Shown: piece by piece, positions 17,321-25,073 of the stretch | Position numbering within the stretch: position 1 is the stretch's first letter | Layout of the letters: every line of letters starts with the position of its first letter | Source: Bacillota bacterium | GTDB taxonomy: Bacteria > Bacillota > Clostridia > Acetivibrionales > DSM-27016 | Length of the DNA stretch: 64,000 nt | Direction of reading: 5' to 3' | Assembly: GCA_023390115.1 (NCBI GenBank) | Contig: JAEWDM010000034.1 | Coordinates: forward strand, 92,411 to 156,410 | Program-made: the position numbers and the translations under genes | The notes under the pieces: model-generated | What the model saw: the letters and a program-made list of their open reading frames with translations, nothing else | Databases searched by the model: none | Told to the model about the DNA's origin: nothing

Positions 17321-18379
17321 TTATTTTCGGGCGAAGGAAGCGATTACGACGACCAGAGAGCACGCAGCCATAACTGTATAAATCCATTTGCTCCAGCGAT
17401 AGACCCGCCGTCCGCCGAAAGACTCAAAGGGATAGAATGGAATCATGCGGTAGATCAAGAAAAACGTACCGATTTGTCCTAACAGCCTCACAACCGCGTG
17501 CGAGGAGCTGCTGTAAAATGCAAGCACAGTTATGCCCAGCACAAAGACCCATTCTGAAAGGGCGGTAATACCCATATCGCGTTGGAATTTCTTTGTTTTT
17601 TCGTAGTGCCCCGGGTACCAGTTTCCCACCATGGGATAGATGCCGCCGCCAAGATAGATAAACGCAGAGGTGAGTGCTCCTGCGTTATTGTGCCGAAACT
17701 TCCAGCTTCGCCTTGAAAACCTTGTACCAACGAAACCGGCTGCAATTCCACCTGCCAGCAGAATAAGATATGCAGCGGAAAGGGAGGCCGGGTGCTGCGC
17801 TTTGCTGCCAAATACGACTAAGAACAAAAGAAAATTTGAAAGAAGAAAGGAAAGGATCTGCTTTGCGCTTCCGCCCTTACCGGAGGGACATGGCATTTCC
17901 CGCAGGGCCACATAATATTCCATGCCCGCGCCCAAGCAAAATGGCGTTGTAAAATACTGCTTAAGAGCACCAGCCAGCCCGAACTGCCGTGCAAGCTCCG
18001 GCAAGCTGATCCGTACAAATCCATTTCTTATAAAAAGACTCCATGAGCCCACGTTGTCATCCTTGACCAGGGCAGTTAACGCGTCACAGCCCTGCTCCCA
18101 CAGAAAATCTATGGCCTTGCGGTAGAGTACCGACCCTATCCCCTGACCGTGATACTCCGGGGCTACAAAGGCATAATCGATATATCCTATTTTCCGTGTG
18201 CCAATCTTCATAAATTTGTACAGGACAGCTCCGGTAATTTTACCGTCCCGCTCGGCTACCAGTGCATTTTTCGGCTTTGGAATTATCAGGCTTTCCATAC
18301 CTGCAAACGCTCTCCTGCCGATCCTTTGCACTAACGGGGCTTCTCCACTCTCCATAGGGCGTATTGTGATTGCCGCCAT
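17321..18379 (-). CDS. GNAT acetyltransferase fused to a C-terminal membrane domain
   Basis: 352 residues. Residues 1-160 are a GNAT domain with acetyl-CoA motif A around APEYHGQGIGSVLYRKA and motif B WSLFIRNGFVR. From about 175 to the end are five to six hydrophobic segments (for example ILSFLLSNFLLFLVVFG and LSEWVFVLGITVLAF), so the catalytic part is anchored to the membrane. A soluble GNAT fused to this membrane domain is unusual. The ATG follows GGAGG. The substrate is unknown; the membrane part may recruit a lipid-linked or transported amine. Confidence 0.75.
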   Translation of the reverse strand: MAAITIRPMESGEAPLVQRIGRRAFAGMESLIIPKPKNALVAERDGKITGAVLYKFMKIGTRKIGYIDYAFVAPEYHGQGIGSVLYRKAIDFLWEQGCDALTALVKDDNVGSWSLFIRNGFVRISLPELARQFGLAGALKQYFTTPFCLGAGMEYYVALREMPCPSGKGGSAKQILSFLLSNFLLFLVVFGSKAQHPASLSAAYLILLAGGIAAGFVGTRFSRRSWKFRHNNAGALTSAFIYLGGGIYPMVGNWYPGHYEKTKKFQRDMGITALSEWVFVLGITVLAFYSSSSHAVVRLLGQIGTFFLIYRMIPFYPFESFGGRRVYRWSKWIYTVMAACSLVVVIASFARK

Positions 18380-18609
18380 GCTATACCTCCTTACAAATTG
18401 ATTACTTATTTATATAATTTTCCTGATTTTGCCGGATAAATTTTTGTTTATATACCGTAAAAGTCATTTACTGTATTATAGCCTATCGGAAAGCAAAAAG
18501 AAACAGGGCTAAAGAAAAGAGTCTATTTTCTTTTCATTCTTTTCATTGAAGATATGTTAATAAACTTAATTTAATTAGATTAAGATATAATAGTCTCACT
18601 AATTTCTAA

Positions 18610-18638
18610 TTGACGTATATCAAAACCTATGTTACGAT
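18610..18638 (+). promoter_or_regulatory. Promoter of the methyltransferase attenuator RNA
   Basis: TTGACG (18610-18615), 17-base spacer, TACGAT (18633-18638), about 30 bases before the leader-peptide start. Confidence 0.55.
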
Positions 18639-18669
18639 AGGATCAGCGAAAATTGATGGGGGTGTATTG

Positions 18670-18687
18670 ATGTCGGCCGTTCTGTAA
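18670..18687 (+). CDS. Five-codon leader peptide MSAVL
   Basis: ATG TCG GCC GTT CTG TAA, preceded by GGGGGTG with a 5-base spacer. The codons around the stop lie inside the arm TCTGTAAGG (18681-18689), which pairs with CCTTACAGA (18751-18759). A ribosome sitting on this ORF would therefore change the downstream fold. This layout matches ribosome-mediated attenuation of antibiotic-resistance genes in Firmicutes. Confidence 0.55.
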   Translation: MSAVL

Positions 18688-18823
18688 GGGTTTAGGTTAA
18701 GGGCATGAGATGGGCAGTTGTTCTGCTCCTGCTTGTGTTGTCAAAAACTGCCTTACAGATTGAACGAGCACCCATTATTTATAATGGTGTAATTTGTAGC
18801 GCAGTATCACACTGCGCTTTTTT
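18681..18823 (+). promoter_or_regulatory. Attenuator: long-range stem, hairpin and terminator
   Basis: TCTGTAAGG (18681-18689) can pair with CCTTACAGA (18751-18759), and GGCAGTT (18713-18719) with the adjoining AACTGCC (18746-18752). A second hairpin pairs CACCCATTAT (18769-18778) with ATAATGGTG (18781-18789); its CACCC could also pair with the leader-peptide ribosome site GGGGGTG. Last is a classic terminator, AGCGCAGT-ATCAC-ACTGCGCT plus six Ts (18798-18823), 42 bases before the methyltransferase ATG. The rest of the 485-base gap (18380-18609) shows nothing but AT-rich DNA. Confidence 0.7.
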
Positions 18824-18864
18824 GTTTTCTTTCTATAAGGCAAAAATTAGAAAGGAAGAATACT

Positions 18865-19590
18865 ATGTATCAATTTACAGACCAGTTTATGTCCAATAAT
18901 GAAAATGTTGAGTTCCTGAAAGCCACAATGATGGGGCCAAATGCCATGCGGTTATCAGAGGAATTGTCGTTCCACCTGAACATCAATGAGAATATGCGGA
19001 TCCTTGACCTCGGCTGCGGGTGTGGTCTCTCTACGCTGTTGCTGGCGAAAAAATATGGCGCGTTCGTTTTTGCCGCCGACCTTTGGATTTCGCCAACTGA
19101 AAACTATGAGCGTTTTCAATCTATCGGGATTGATGATAAGGTCGTTCCGATTTCCGTAGACGCGACCAAGGGACTGCCTTTCGCAAACGGATATTTTGAT
19201 TTGCTGTTCACAGTGGACGCTTACCATTATTTTGGCAATACGGAGGAAATGCTCCCGTCGCTCATTCCTTTTGTGAAAAAGGGCGGCTATATCGCCGTGG
19301 CCATCCCTGGCCTAAAATACGAATTTGGGGGAAATGTTCCCGATGAAATGCAGCCGTTTTGGAATGATGAAATAGCAAGGACGATACGCTCAATTGATTG
19401 GTGGAAGGAGCTGTGGCAGAAAACAGAGGGCATAGACATTGTGGACATTCGTGAAATGGCTTGCTGTAAGCAGGCGTGGAGCGAATGGCTGACCGCCTAC
19501 CATCCCGTTGTCGCCGGGGACATCAAAATGATGAAGGCTGAGGGCGGCAAGTATTTTAATCTTATTCAGTTGATTGCTAAAGTAATCTAA
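18865..19590 (+). CDS. SAM-dependent methyltransferase under attenuator control
   Basis: 241 residues, class I fold with motif I ILDLGCGCGLSTLLLAKK, motif II acid FAADLWISP and post-motif block YFDLLFTVDAYHYFG. The ATG follows AGGAAG. The leader with uORF and terminator implies induced expression, perhaps by a translation inhibitor, yet the enzyme resembles small-molecule methyltransferases more than Erm or Cfr. A decayed site-specific recombinase follows, suggesting it arrived on a mobile element. Substrate unknown. Confidence 0.85.
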   Translation: MYQFTDQFMSNNENVEFLKATMMGPNAMRLSEELSFHLNINENMRILDLGCGCGLSTLLLAKKYGAFVFAADLWISPTENYERFQSIGIDDKVVPISVDATKGLPFANGYFDLLFTVDAYHYFGNTEEMLPSLIPFVKKGGYIAVAIPGLKYEFGGNVPDEMQPFWNDEIARTIRSIDWWKELWQKTEGIDIVDIREMACCKQAWSEWLTAYHPVVAGDIKMMKAEGGKYFNLIQLIAKVI

Positions 19591-19640
19591 CCATAATCGC
19601 CAAGACTCAGAAAATAAGCAGCACACAAAGACAAGCGCTG

Positions 19641-20018
19641 CATTACCATTTTAACAAGGGCAACCCTGACATCAAGTGTTTTAACTGTTCCAATTACAAG
19701 GGCAATCGAGGCACATGCCCCTCGACACACTATGTCAGGGTGGATTTCCTGGAACAGGTTGTACTCGGTGAAATCCGCCGCTTGACACGCTTTGCCAGCC
19801 AGTTAAAGGATGATTTTGTAAAGGCTGTGATCAGATACTCTGAGCAAGCTGTGGTTGCCGAGAAGCAGCGTAAACAAAAGGGACTCATTTCACTGGTGGC
19901 CCGCGACCGGGAAATCGACAATAGAAGCATAAAAAAGCGAGTGGTGATACAGCTTTCAAATGCTATATCACCACTCGGTATGCGAGCCACGTTAAATCTG
20001 GATATCACACACTTTTAA
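19641..20018 (+). pseudogene. Remnant of a large serine recombinase (C-terminal part)
   Basis: The frame reads HYHFNKGNPDIKCFNCSNYK, then GTCPSTHYVRVDFLEQVVL and EIRRLTRFASQ, which is the recombinase zinc-ribbon (CxxC plus C) and the start of the C-terminal domain seen in Tn4451/TnpX-like large serine recombinases. The catalytic N-terminal domain is absent, no start codon or ribosome site is present, and after RDREID the family sequence is lost at a hairpin (GAGTGGTGATA 19939-19949 with TATCACCACTC 19966-19976). It is a scar of an integrative element beside the attenuated methyltransferase. Confidence 0.75.
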
Positions 20019-20070
20019 AAAGAGGATTTGAACTATCGTTTATAAAGATTATGCTCTTACCGCGCAGAAA

Positions 20071-20535
20071 TTAGTCATTCAAAAGCGTTTCTAAATCCGA
20101 TAGCGACACATCCATACGTTTGGAGATTTCAGTCATTGATAACCCCGAATCAAGGAAGCGTTTTACAACCATCTTCATATTCTCTCCGACTTCAACAATG
20201 TGGCCATCTAAATCATAAAAACGGATGGAACGTTGTCCCCAGTCAGCTTCCTTAACGCCATCCGCTATATACCTAATATCATTGCGTTGCTGTAACTTTG
20301 CAATAAAATCATCAAAATTATCCTCCTCAAAGTACAACTCCATATTATGAGATTCTTTTAATATGTTATCCTTAGGGATGCTTAACAACCAGTCAAAGTC
20401 CTGCTGTAAGGACAATCCACCAAAGGAGACGTTTCTGCCATAGTCTTGAAATACTTCTAATTCAAATAAATCCTGATAAAACTTTTTGGAAAGATGTATA
20501 TCTTTTACCGCAATACAAACGCCTTTATATTTCAT
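20071..20535 (-). CDS. VOC-family (glyoxalase/bleomycin resistance fold) protein
   Basis: 154 residues. The first 115 residues show one vicinal-oxygen-chelate module: KYKGVCIAVKDIHLSKKFYQDLF and the closing IRFYDLDGHIVEVGENM with the usual metal-ligand Glu. The last 35 residues (FLDSGLSMTEISKRMDVSLSDLETLL) form a helix-turn-helix-like tail not needed for the fold. Function could be small-molecule binding or resistance. It lies between tRNA-Leu and the recombinase scar, so it may belong to the imported segment. Confidence 0.8.
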   Translation of the reverse strand: MKYKGVCIAVKDIHLSKKFYQDLFELEVFQDYGRNVSFGGLSLQQDFDWLLSIPKDNILKESHNMELYFEEDNFDDFIAKLQQRNDIRYIADGVKEADWGQRSIRFYDLDGHIVEVGENMKMVVKRFLDSGLSMTEISKRMDVSLSDLETLLND

Positions 20536-20597
20536 TTGAATTTCCTCCGATAATATAAATGTTTATTGCTTTATTTTATTTATGACGAACAAAACGA

Positions 20598-20635
20598 AAC
20601 GTCATGTATGGGTTCAAATCCTCATACATGACGTT
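20598..20635. terminator. Hairpin terminator after tRNA-Leu with T-arm-like loop
   Basis: AACGTCATGTATG (20598-20610) pairs perfectly with CATACATGACGTT (20623-20635). On the minus strand it is followed by a T-rich stretch, suitable to end tRNA-Leu. The plus-strand loop GGTTCAAATCCT looks like a tRNA T-arm. Confidence 0.6.
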
Positions 20636-20639
20636 AATT

Positions 20640-20726
20640 TGGTGCGAGAAACAGGACTTGAACCTGCACAGTCTTGCAACCACTAGAACCTGAATCTAGC
20701 GCGTCTGCCAATTCCGCCATTCTCGC
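20640..20726 (-). tRNA. tRNA-Leu (anticodon CAG)
   Basis: 87 bases including an encoded CCA. The acceptor GCGAGAA pairs with TTCTCGC. The D-arm contains GGCAGACGC, the anticodon arm is CTAGA-TTCAGGT-TCTAG with CAG, a long variable arm follows as in class II tRNAs, and the T-loop is GGTTCAAGTCC. A promoter TTGAAA-17-TACAAT lies upstream on the minus strand near 20772-20800. Confidence 0.95.
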
Positions 20727-20738
20727 AAAAATAACCGC

Positions 20739-20759
20739 TTGCGCTTTTTTAAAGCGCAA
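20739..20759. repeat. Perfect palindrome in the tRNA-Leu 5' leader
   Basis: TTGCGCTTT-TTT-AAAGCGCAA on the plus strand. It lies between the tRNA-Leu promoter and its mature 5' end, so it folds in the precursor leader; it may aid processing or be an operator. Confidence 0.5.
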
Positions 20760-20976
20760 TAAATATTGTACTAGATATCCTGAGGAATTTCAAGTGCTAA
20801 TTTTATTTTTTTTCGGTTTTTATTCAGGAAATATTTATATATGCCTTTTATGGTGATAAAATTGTTTGTGCGCCATATTTTATGCAGTTAAAAAATATAG
20901 TATTATATCATAATAAAGGCATATTTTAATATGTGAGGCTCCATGAGCCGTTTATTATAAAATGGGAGGCATTTTT

Positions 20977-22371
20977 TTGTATAATAAAATAGAGGAGTTT
21001 AAAAAGCAGGTTAAAAATAAAAAGGTTGCCGTATTGGGAATAGGAGTGAGCAACAGGCCGCTTATAAAATTTTTGCATAAATCGGGGGCGGATATTACGG
21101 CGTTTGACAGAAGGGACAGGGCAAGCCTGGCAGACGGGCTTAAGGAGCTTGGCGGATGCGATATAGAATACAGCCTTGGGGAAGGATACCTTAAAGGCCT
21201 GAGTGGCTTTGATGTGATATTCAGGACTCCGGGAATGAGATTTGACATACCTGAGCTGGTTAATGCAAGAAATGAGGGCGCGAAGGTAACCTCTGAAATG
21301 GAGGTGTTTTTTGAGCTGTGCCCCGCTGAAATATTTGCTGTTACCGGGAGCGACGGCAAAACAACCACCACTACATTAATATATAACATGCTTAAGGAGG
21401 AGGGCCACAGGTGCTGGCTGGGAGGAAATATAGGCACTCCTTTGCTGGGAAGGGTCGAGGAAATAGAGAGGGATGACAAGGTCGTGCTGGAGCTCAGCAG
21501 CTTCCAGCTTCATACAATGGGCAGAAGCCCCCACATTGCAGTTATAACAAATCTTTCACCCAACCACCTTGACGTGCATAAATCCATGGAGGAGTACGTT
21601 GATGCAAAAAAGAATATTTTCAGGTTTCAGAACAAGACGGATGTGCTTGTGCTGAACTATGACAATGGAATAACAAAGTGCTTTAAAGAGGAGGCCAGGG
21701 GAGAGGTTAAATATTTCAGCAGGGTAAATGACGTTGAAGAGGGCTGCTTTGTAAAAGGCGGAAGCATCATTTATAAAAGCGGACAGGCTGAGGAAAAGAT
21801 AGCCGGGGTCAGCGATATAGCAATACCAGGTGTACATAATATAGAAAACTATCTTGCCGCCATTTCCGCTGTTATAAGCTATGTGGGCCCTGAAACGGTA
21901 AGGAAGGTTGCGGTAAGCTTTAAGGGAGTAGAGCACAGGATTGAGCTTGTGAGGGAGGTTAGAGGAGTAAGGTTTTATAACGATTCCATAGCAAGCAGTC
22001 CGTCCAGAACCATAGCGGGACTTAATTCATTTAACAAAAAGGTTATACTTATCTGCGGAGGAAAGGATAAGGGAATTCCCTATGACGATATAGGCCAGCC
22101 TATTGCAGAAAGGGTAAAGGTGCTGGTACTGATAGGCGCTACCTCGGAAAAAATACAACAGGCGTTAAGGCATGCGGCTGAAAGGTCCGGAAAGGGAGCG
22201 GATATACCCGTATTTCTGTGCAGTACATATGAGGAGGCGGTAAAAACAGCATATGACAATGCCCAAGAGGGAGATATAGTTTTACTTTCTCCTGCCAGCA
22301 CAAGCTTTGACATGTTTAAAAACTTTGAGGAGAGAGGGCATACCTTTAAAAAAATTGTCAACGGCCTTTGA
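20977..22371 (+). CDS. murD: UDP-N-acetylmuramoyl-alanine--D-glutamate ligase
   Basis: 464 residues. Adds D-Glu to UDP-MurNAc-L-Ala in peptidoglycan precursor synthesis. An N-terminal Rossmann-like domain (VAVLGIGVSNRPL) is followed by the Mur ligase ATP site VTGSDGKTTTT and blocks VLELSSFQL, NLSPNHLDVH and HRIELVREVRGVRFYNDS. The TTG at 20977 is 7 bases after GGAGG; the ATG at 20962 overlaps the site itself. It is isolated from any dcw cluster here and followed by a terminator. Confidence 0.95.
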   Translation: MYNKIEEFKKQVKNKKVAVLGIGVSNRPLIKFLHKSGADITAFDRRDRASLADGLKELGGCDIEYSLGEGYLKGLSGFDVIFRTPGMRFDIPELVNARNEGAKVTSEMEVFFELCPAEIFAVTGSDGKTTTTTLIYNMLKEEGHRCWLGGNIGTPLLGRVEEIERDDKVVLELSSFQLHTMGRSPHIAVITNLSPNHLDVHKSMEEYVDAKKNIFRFQNKTDVLVLNYDNGITKCFKEEARGEVKYFSRVNDVEEGCFVKGGSIIYKSGQAEEKIAGVSDIAIPGVHNIENYLAAISAVISYVGPETVRKVAVSFKGVEHRIELVREVRGVRFYNDSIASSPSRTIAGLNSFNKKVILICGGKDKGIPYDDIGQPIAERVKVLVLIGATSEKIQQALRHAAERSGKGADIPVFLCSTYEEAVKTAYDNAQEGDIVLLSPASTSFDMFKNFEERGHTFKKIVNGL

Positions 22372-22383
22372 AAAGGTGCGCTG

Positions 22384-22417
22384 AAAAAGCCTGCTGCCGT
22401 GAGGCAACAGGCTTTTT
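22384..22417. terminator. Bidirectional terminator between murD and tRNA-Tyr
   Basis: AAAAAGCCTG at 22384 pairs with CAGGCTTTTT to 22417, with TGCC/GGCA extending the stem around a GTGA loop. It has Ts on one side and As on the other, so it can serve murD and the convergent tRNA operon. Confidence 0.85.
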
Positions 22418-22501
22418 GGTGGGAGGAGATGGATTCGAACCATCGAAGTCAGAGACAACAGATTTACAGTCTGCCCCCTTTGGCCGCTCGGGAACCCTCC
22501 C
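22417..22501 (-). tRNA. tRNA-Tyr (anticodon GTA)
   Basis: 85 bases with encoded CCA and a long variable arm. The acceptor GGGAGGG pairs with TCCTCCC with one G-T. The anticodon arm CAGA-CTGTAAA-TCTG gives GTA. T-loop GGTTCGAATCC. Last gene of the three-tRNA unit. Confidence 0.95.
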
Positions 22502-22518
22502 ATGATGTCACATTTTGA

Positions 22519-22594
<76 letters not shown>

Positions 22595-22597
22595 ATT

Positions 22598-22674
22598 TGG
22601 TGGGCCTTCAGGGACTCGAACCCCGGACCAACCGGTTATGAGCCGGTTGCTCTAACCAACTGAGCTAAAGGCCC
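22598..22674 (-). tRNA. tRNA-Met or tRNA-Ile2 (anticodon CAT)
   Basis: 77 bases with encoded CCA. Acceptor GGGCCTT, D-arm TAGCTCAGTTGGTTAGAGC, anticodon loop CTCATAA, T-loop GGTTCGAGTCC. It is not the initiator, since the three G-C pairs at the anticodon stem base are missing. Elongator Met and lysidine-modified Ile2 cannot be told apart with certainty here. Confidence 0.9.
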
Positions 22675-22693
22675 GTCAAAAGTGACAATGATT

Positions 22694-22722
22694 AGTATAA
22701 ATGAAAATTTTGTGTTCGTCAA
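22694..22722 (-). promoter_or_regulatory. Promoter of the Met/Ile2-Phe-Tyr tRNA operon
   Basis: Minus strand TTGACG (22722-22717), 17-base spacer, TATACT (22699-22694), 20 bases before the first tRNA. The plus-strand side of this gap has a TATAAT at 22806-22811 that may serve the M42 operon, without a clear -35. Confidence 0.7.
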
Positions 22723-22950
22723 GAGCAAATATCATAAAAATTTTATTTTACACAGGAAGGCTTGAGTTTATAAAGTTTATTATGTCCCAATTCACAAAAT
22801 TATAGTATAATGGTGTCTAATAGCAAATTGTGAGGCGGCAAAAATCAAAGGTATGGATTTATTGCCTGTGGGTAAATTTTTAATTATAGGACACTGGTTT
22901 TTGGCATAACCTAATAGTGGTTGTATCATATATTAAGACGAGGTGCATTT

Positions 22951-23991
22951 ATGAATTATGCGGACGCTTTAAAGGAGCTGAGTATGCAAGCGGCTGTAAC
23001 CGGGAACGAGAAAAGGCTTGCAGATTATATAAAGGGCTTGTTCCAAAAACATTGCAGCCAGGTGTATATAGATAAGTTTTTTAATGTTATAGGCATCAGA
23101 AAGGGCAAGACGGGTAAAAGCAAAATAATGATCACCGCGCATATGGATGAAATAGGGCTTATGGTCAGAAGTATAGACGACGAAGGGTTTCTTAAGATAA
23201 CCAATATCGGAGGGGTTGACGGCAAAATCCTGCTTGCACAGGAGGTGTTGGTGCATGGAAAACGGGAGCTGTGCGGAGTAATAGGTGCAAAGCCGCCCCA
23301 CCTTATAAGCCTTGAGGACGGCAAAAAGGCGGCAATGCTTGAGGATTTGTATATAGATTTGGGAATGAAGGCTAATGACGTCAGGAAATATATATCCGTA
23401 GGAGATACAGTGACCTTTAAAACGAGACCCTTTGAGCTTAAGAGGAACAGGCTGAGCGCGAAATCAATAGACAACAGGGTGGGGGTGGCTGCCCTGGAGG
23501 GTATAATGGAAAGGCTGTGCAAGTATAACCATGATGCCGACGTATATTTTGTCGCCACTTCACAGGAGGAGACAGGGGCCGCCGGAGCTCTGTCAGCCGC
23601 TTATAATATTAATCCCGATGCGGCAGTGGTCATAGACGCGTGCCATGGAGATATGCCCGATGTGCCGAAGGATGACATTTACAGCCTGGGCAAGGGCCCA
23701 GCCATAGCAGTCGGTCCGAATTTACATAAGGGTCTTACGGATAGACTTGTAAAAATAAGCAAACAGGAAAATATCCCCTATCAGATTGATATAGAGGCAG
23801 GGGACAGCGGTACTGAGGCCTGGGTTATACAGGTAACGCGCTGTGGAATTCCCACAGTGCTGATATCGGTGCCGGTAAGATATATGCATACTCCCGTAGA
23901 AACTGTTCAGGTGGAGGATGTGGAATATTCCGCAAAGCTTGCGGCAGTGTTTATAAGGGAATTTACAGATAATCCGGGGGAAAGGATATGA
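22951..23991 (+). CDS. M42 family aminopeptidase / cellulase-M-like (copy 1)
   Basis: 346 residues, dinuclear metallo-aminopeptidase of the TET/FrvX group, expected to form a dodecameric cytosolic particle that trims peptides. Ligands are visible: His/Asp in AHMDEIG, Asp in SIDNRVG, paired Glu in SQEETGAAGA, Asp in VVIDACHGD and His in RYMHTPVE. The ATG at 22951 follows GAGGTG. It is the first of three tandem paralogues and overlaps the next by four bases (ATGA). Confidence 0.93.
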   Translation: MNYADALKELSMQAAVTGNEKRLADYIKGLFQKHCSQVYIDKFFNVIGIRKGKTGKSKIMITAHMDEIGLMVRSIDDEGFLKITNIGGVDGKILLAQEVLVHGKRELCGVIGAKPPHLISLEDGKKAAMLEDLYIDLGMKANDVRKYISVGDTVTFKTRPFELKRNRLSAKSIDNRVGVAALEGIMERLCKYNHDADVYFVATSQEETGAAGALSAAYNINPDAAVVIDACHGDMPDVPKDDIYSLGKGPAIAVGPNLHKGLTDRLVKISKQENIPYQIDIEAGDSGTEAWVIQVTRCGIPTVLISVPVRYMHTPVETVQVEDVEYSAKLAAVFIREFTDNPGERI

Positions 23992-25073
23992 CTATGGAGC
24001 AGAAGTATTTGAAGGAATTAACTGAATTAAACGGTGTTTCAGGGGATGAGGATGAGGTAAGAGGCTTTATAAGCAGTAAGGCAGGTTATTTTGCCGACGA
24101 GTCCAGAGTCGATTCCATGGGCAATCTTATTCTTTATAAAAAGGGAAGGTCCGGGAAGCACAGGGTGATGCTTTCGGCGCATATGGACGAGGTGGGCTTT
24201 ATAATAACGGGATATGGAGATTGCGGGACGCTCAGGTTTAAAACGGTAGGGGGAATTGATGAAAGAATACTCCCCGGAAAAAGGGTTTTTGTAGGAGATA
24301 AAAAAATCCCCGGCGTTATAGGCAGCAAGCCCATACATATGCAGGATAAGGAGGAGAGGAAGGCTAATCCCAGACTTAAAAGCATGTATATAGACATAGG
24401 GGCTGAGAACAGGGAGGAAGCTGAGAAATTTGTGTCTCGGGGGGAATATGCCGCCTTTTGCAGCGATTATGCCGAGCTTGGGGAGCACTGTGTGAAAGCA
24501 AAGGCACTGGATGACAGGGTAGGCTGCGCCATATTGATGGACGTACTAAAGGGGGACTATGATTTTGACCTCTATGCATGCTTTACCGTCCAGGAGGAGG
24601 TCGGCCTCAGGGGGTCGGAGATTGCGGCATACTCTGTAGAGCCCGATATTGCCCTGGTAATAGAGGGTACTACCTGCTCGGATGTGCCGGGAGTCGAAAA
24701 GTACGACTATTCTACCGTTATGGGCGGAGGCGCGGCACTTACGATTATGGACAGGACGTCTTATGCCGCTCCCAACCTTGTGGATTATATATATAAGCTT
24801 GCGGGAGCCTCGGGAATTGCCGTGCAGTACAAGCAGACAACCACCGGGGGGAATGATGCCGGCAAAATACAGAGAAGCCGCGGGGGAGTGAGCGTAGCGT
24901 CAATCTCTGTTCCTTGCAGGTATATTCACTCCCCTGTTTCGGTTATGAGCAAAAAGGATTTTCAAAGCTGTCTTAGCATCACAAGACTGGTTTTGCAGAG
25001 CTTGAGCAGGGATGTCAGGCTGATAGGAAAATTAAAGGACGGAGGATATATTGATGTTCAACCTGGTAAATAA
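23988..25073 (+). CDS. M42 family aminopeptidase (copy 2)
   Basis: 361 residues. Same fold as its neighbours with AHMDEVG, ALDDRVGCA, VQEEVGLRG and RYIHSPV. The metal ligand that is Asp in copies 1 and 3 is Glu here (LVIEGTTCSDVP); in the family Asp or Glu at this place relates to the metal used and substrate range, so the copies may differ in specificity. Start overlaps copy 1 by ATGA. Confidence 0.93.
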   Translation: MTMEQKYLKELTELNGVSGDEDEVRGFISSKAGYFADESRVDSMGNLILYKKGRSGKHRVMLSAHMDEVGFIITGYGDCGTLRFKTVGGIDERILPGKRVFVGDKKIPGVIGSKPIHMQDKEERKANPRLKSMYIDIGAENREEAEKFVSRGEYAAFCSDYAELGEHCVKAKALDDRVGCAILMDVLKGDYDFDLYACFTVQEEVGLRGSEIAAYSVEPDIALVIEGTTCSDVPGVEKYDYSTVMGGGAALTIMDRTSYAAPNLVDYIYKLAGASGIAVQYKQTTTGGNDAGKIQRSRGGVSVASISVPCRYIHSPVSVMSKKDFQSCLSITRLVLQSLSRDVRLIGKLKDGGYIDVQPGK

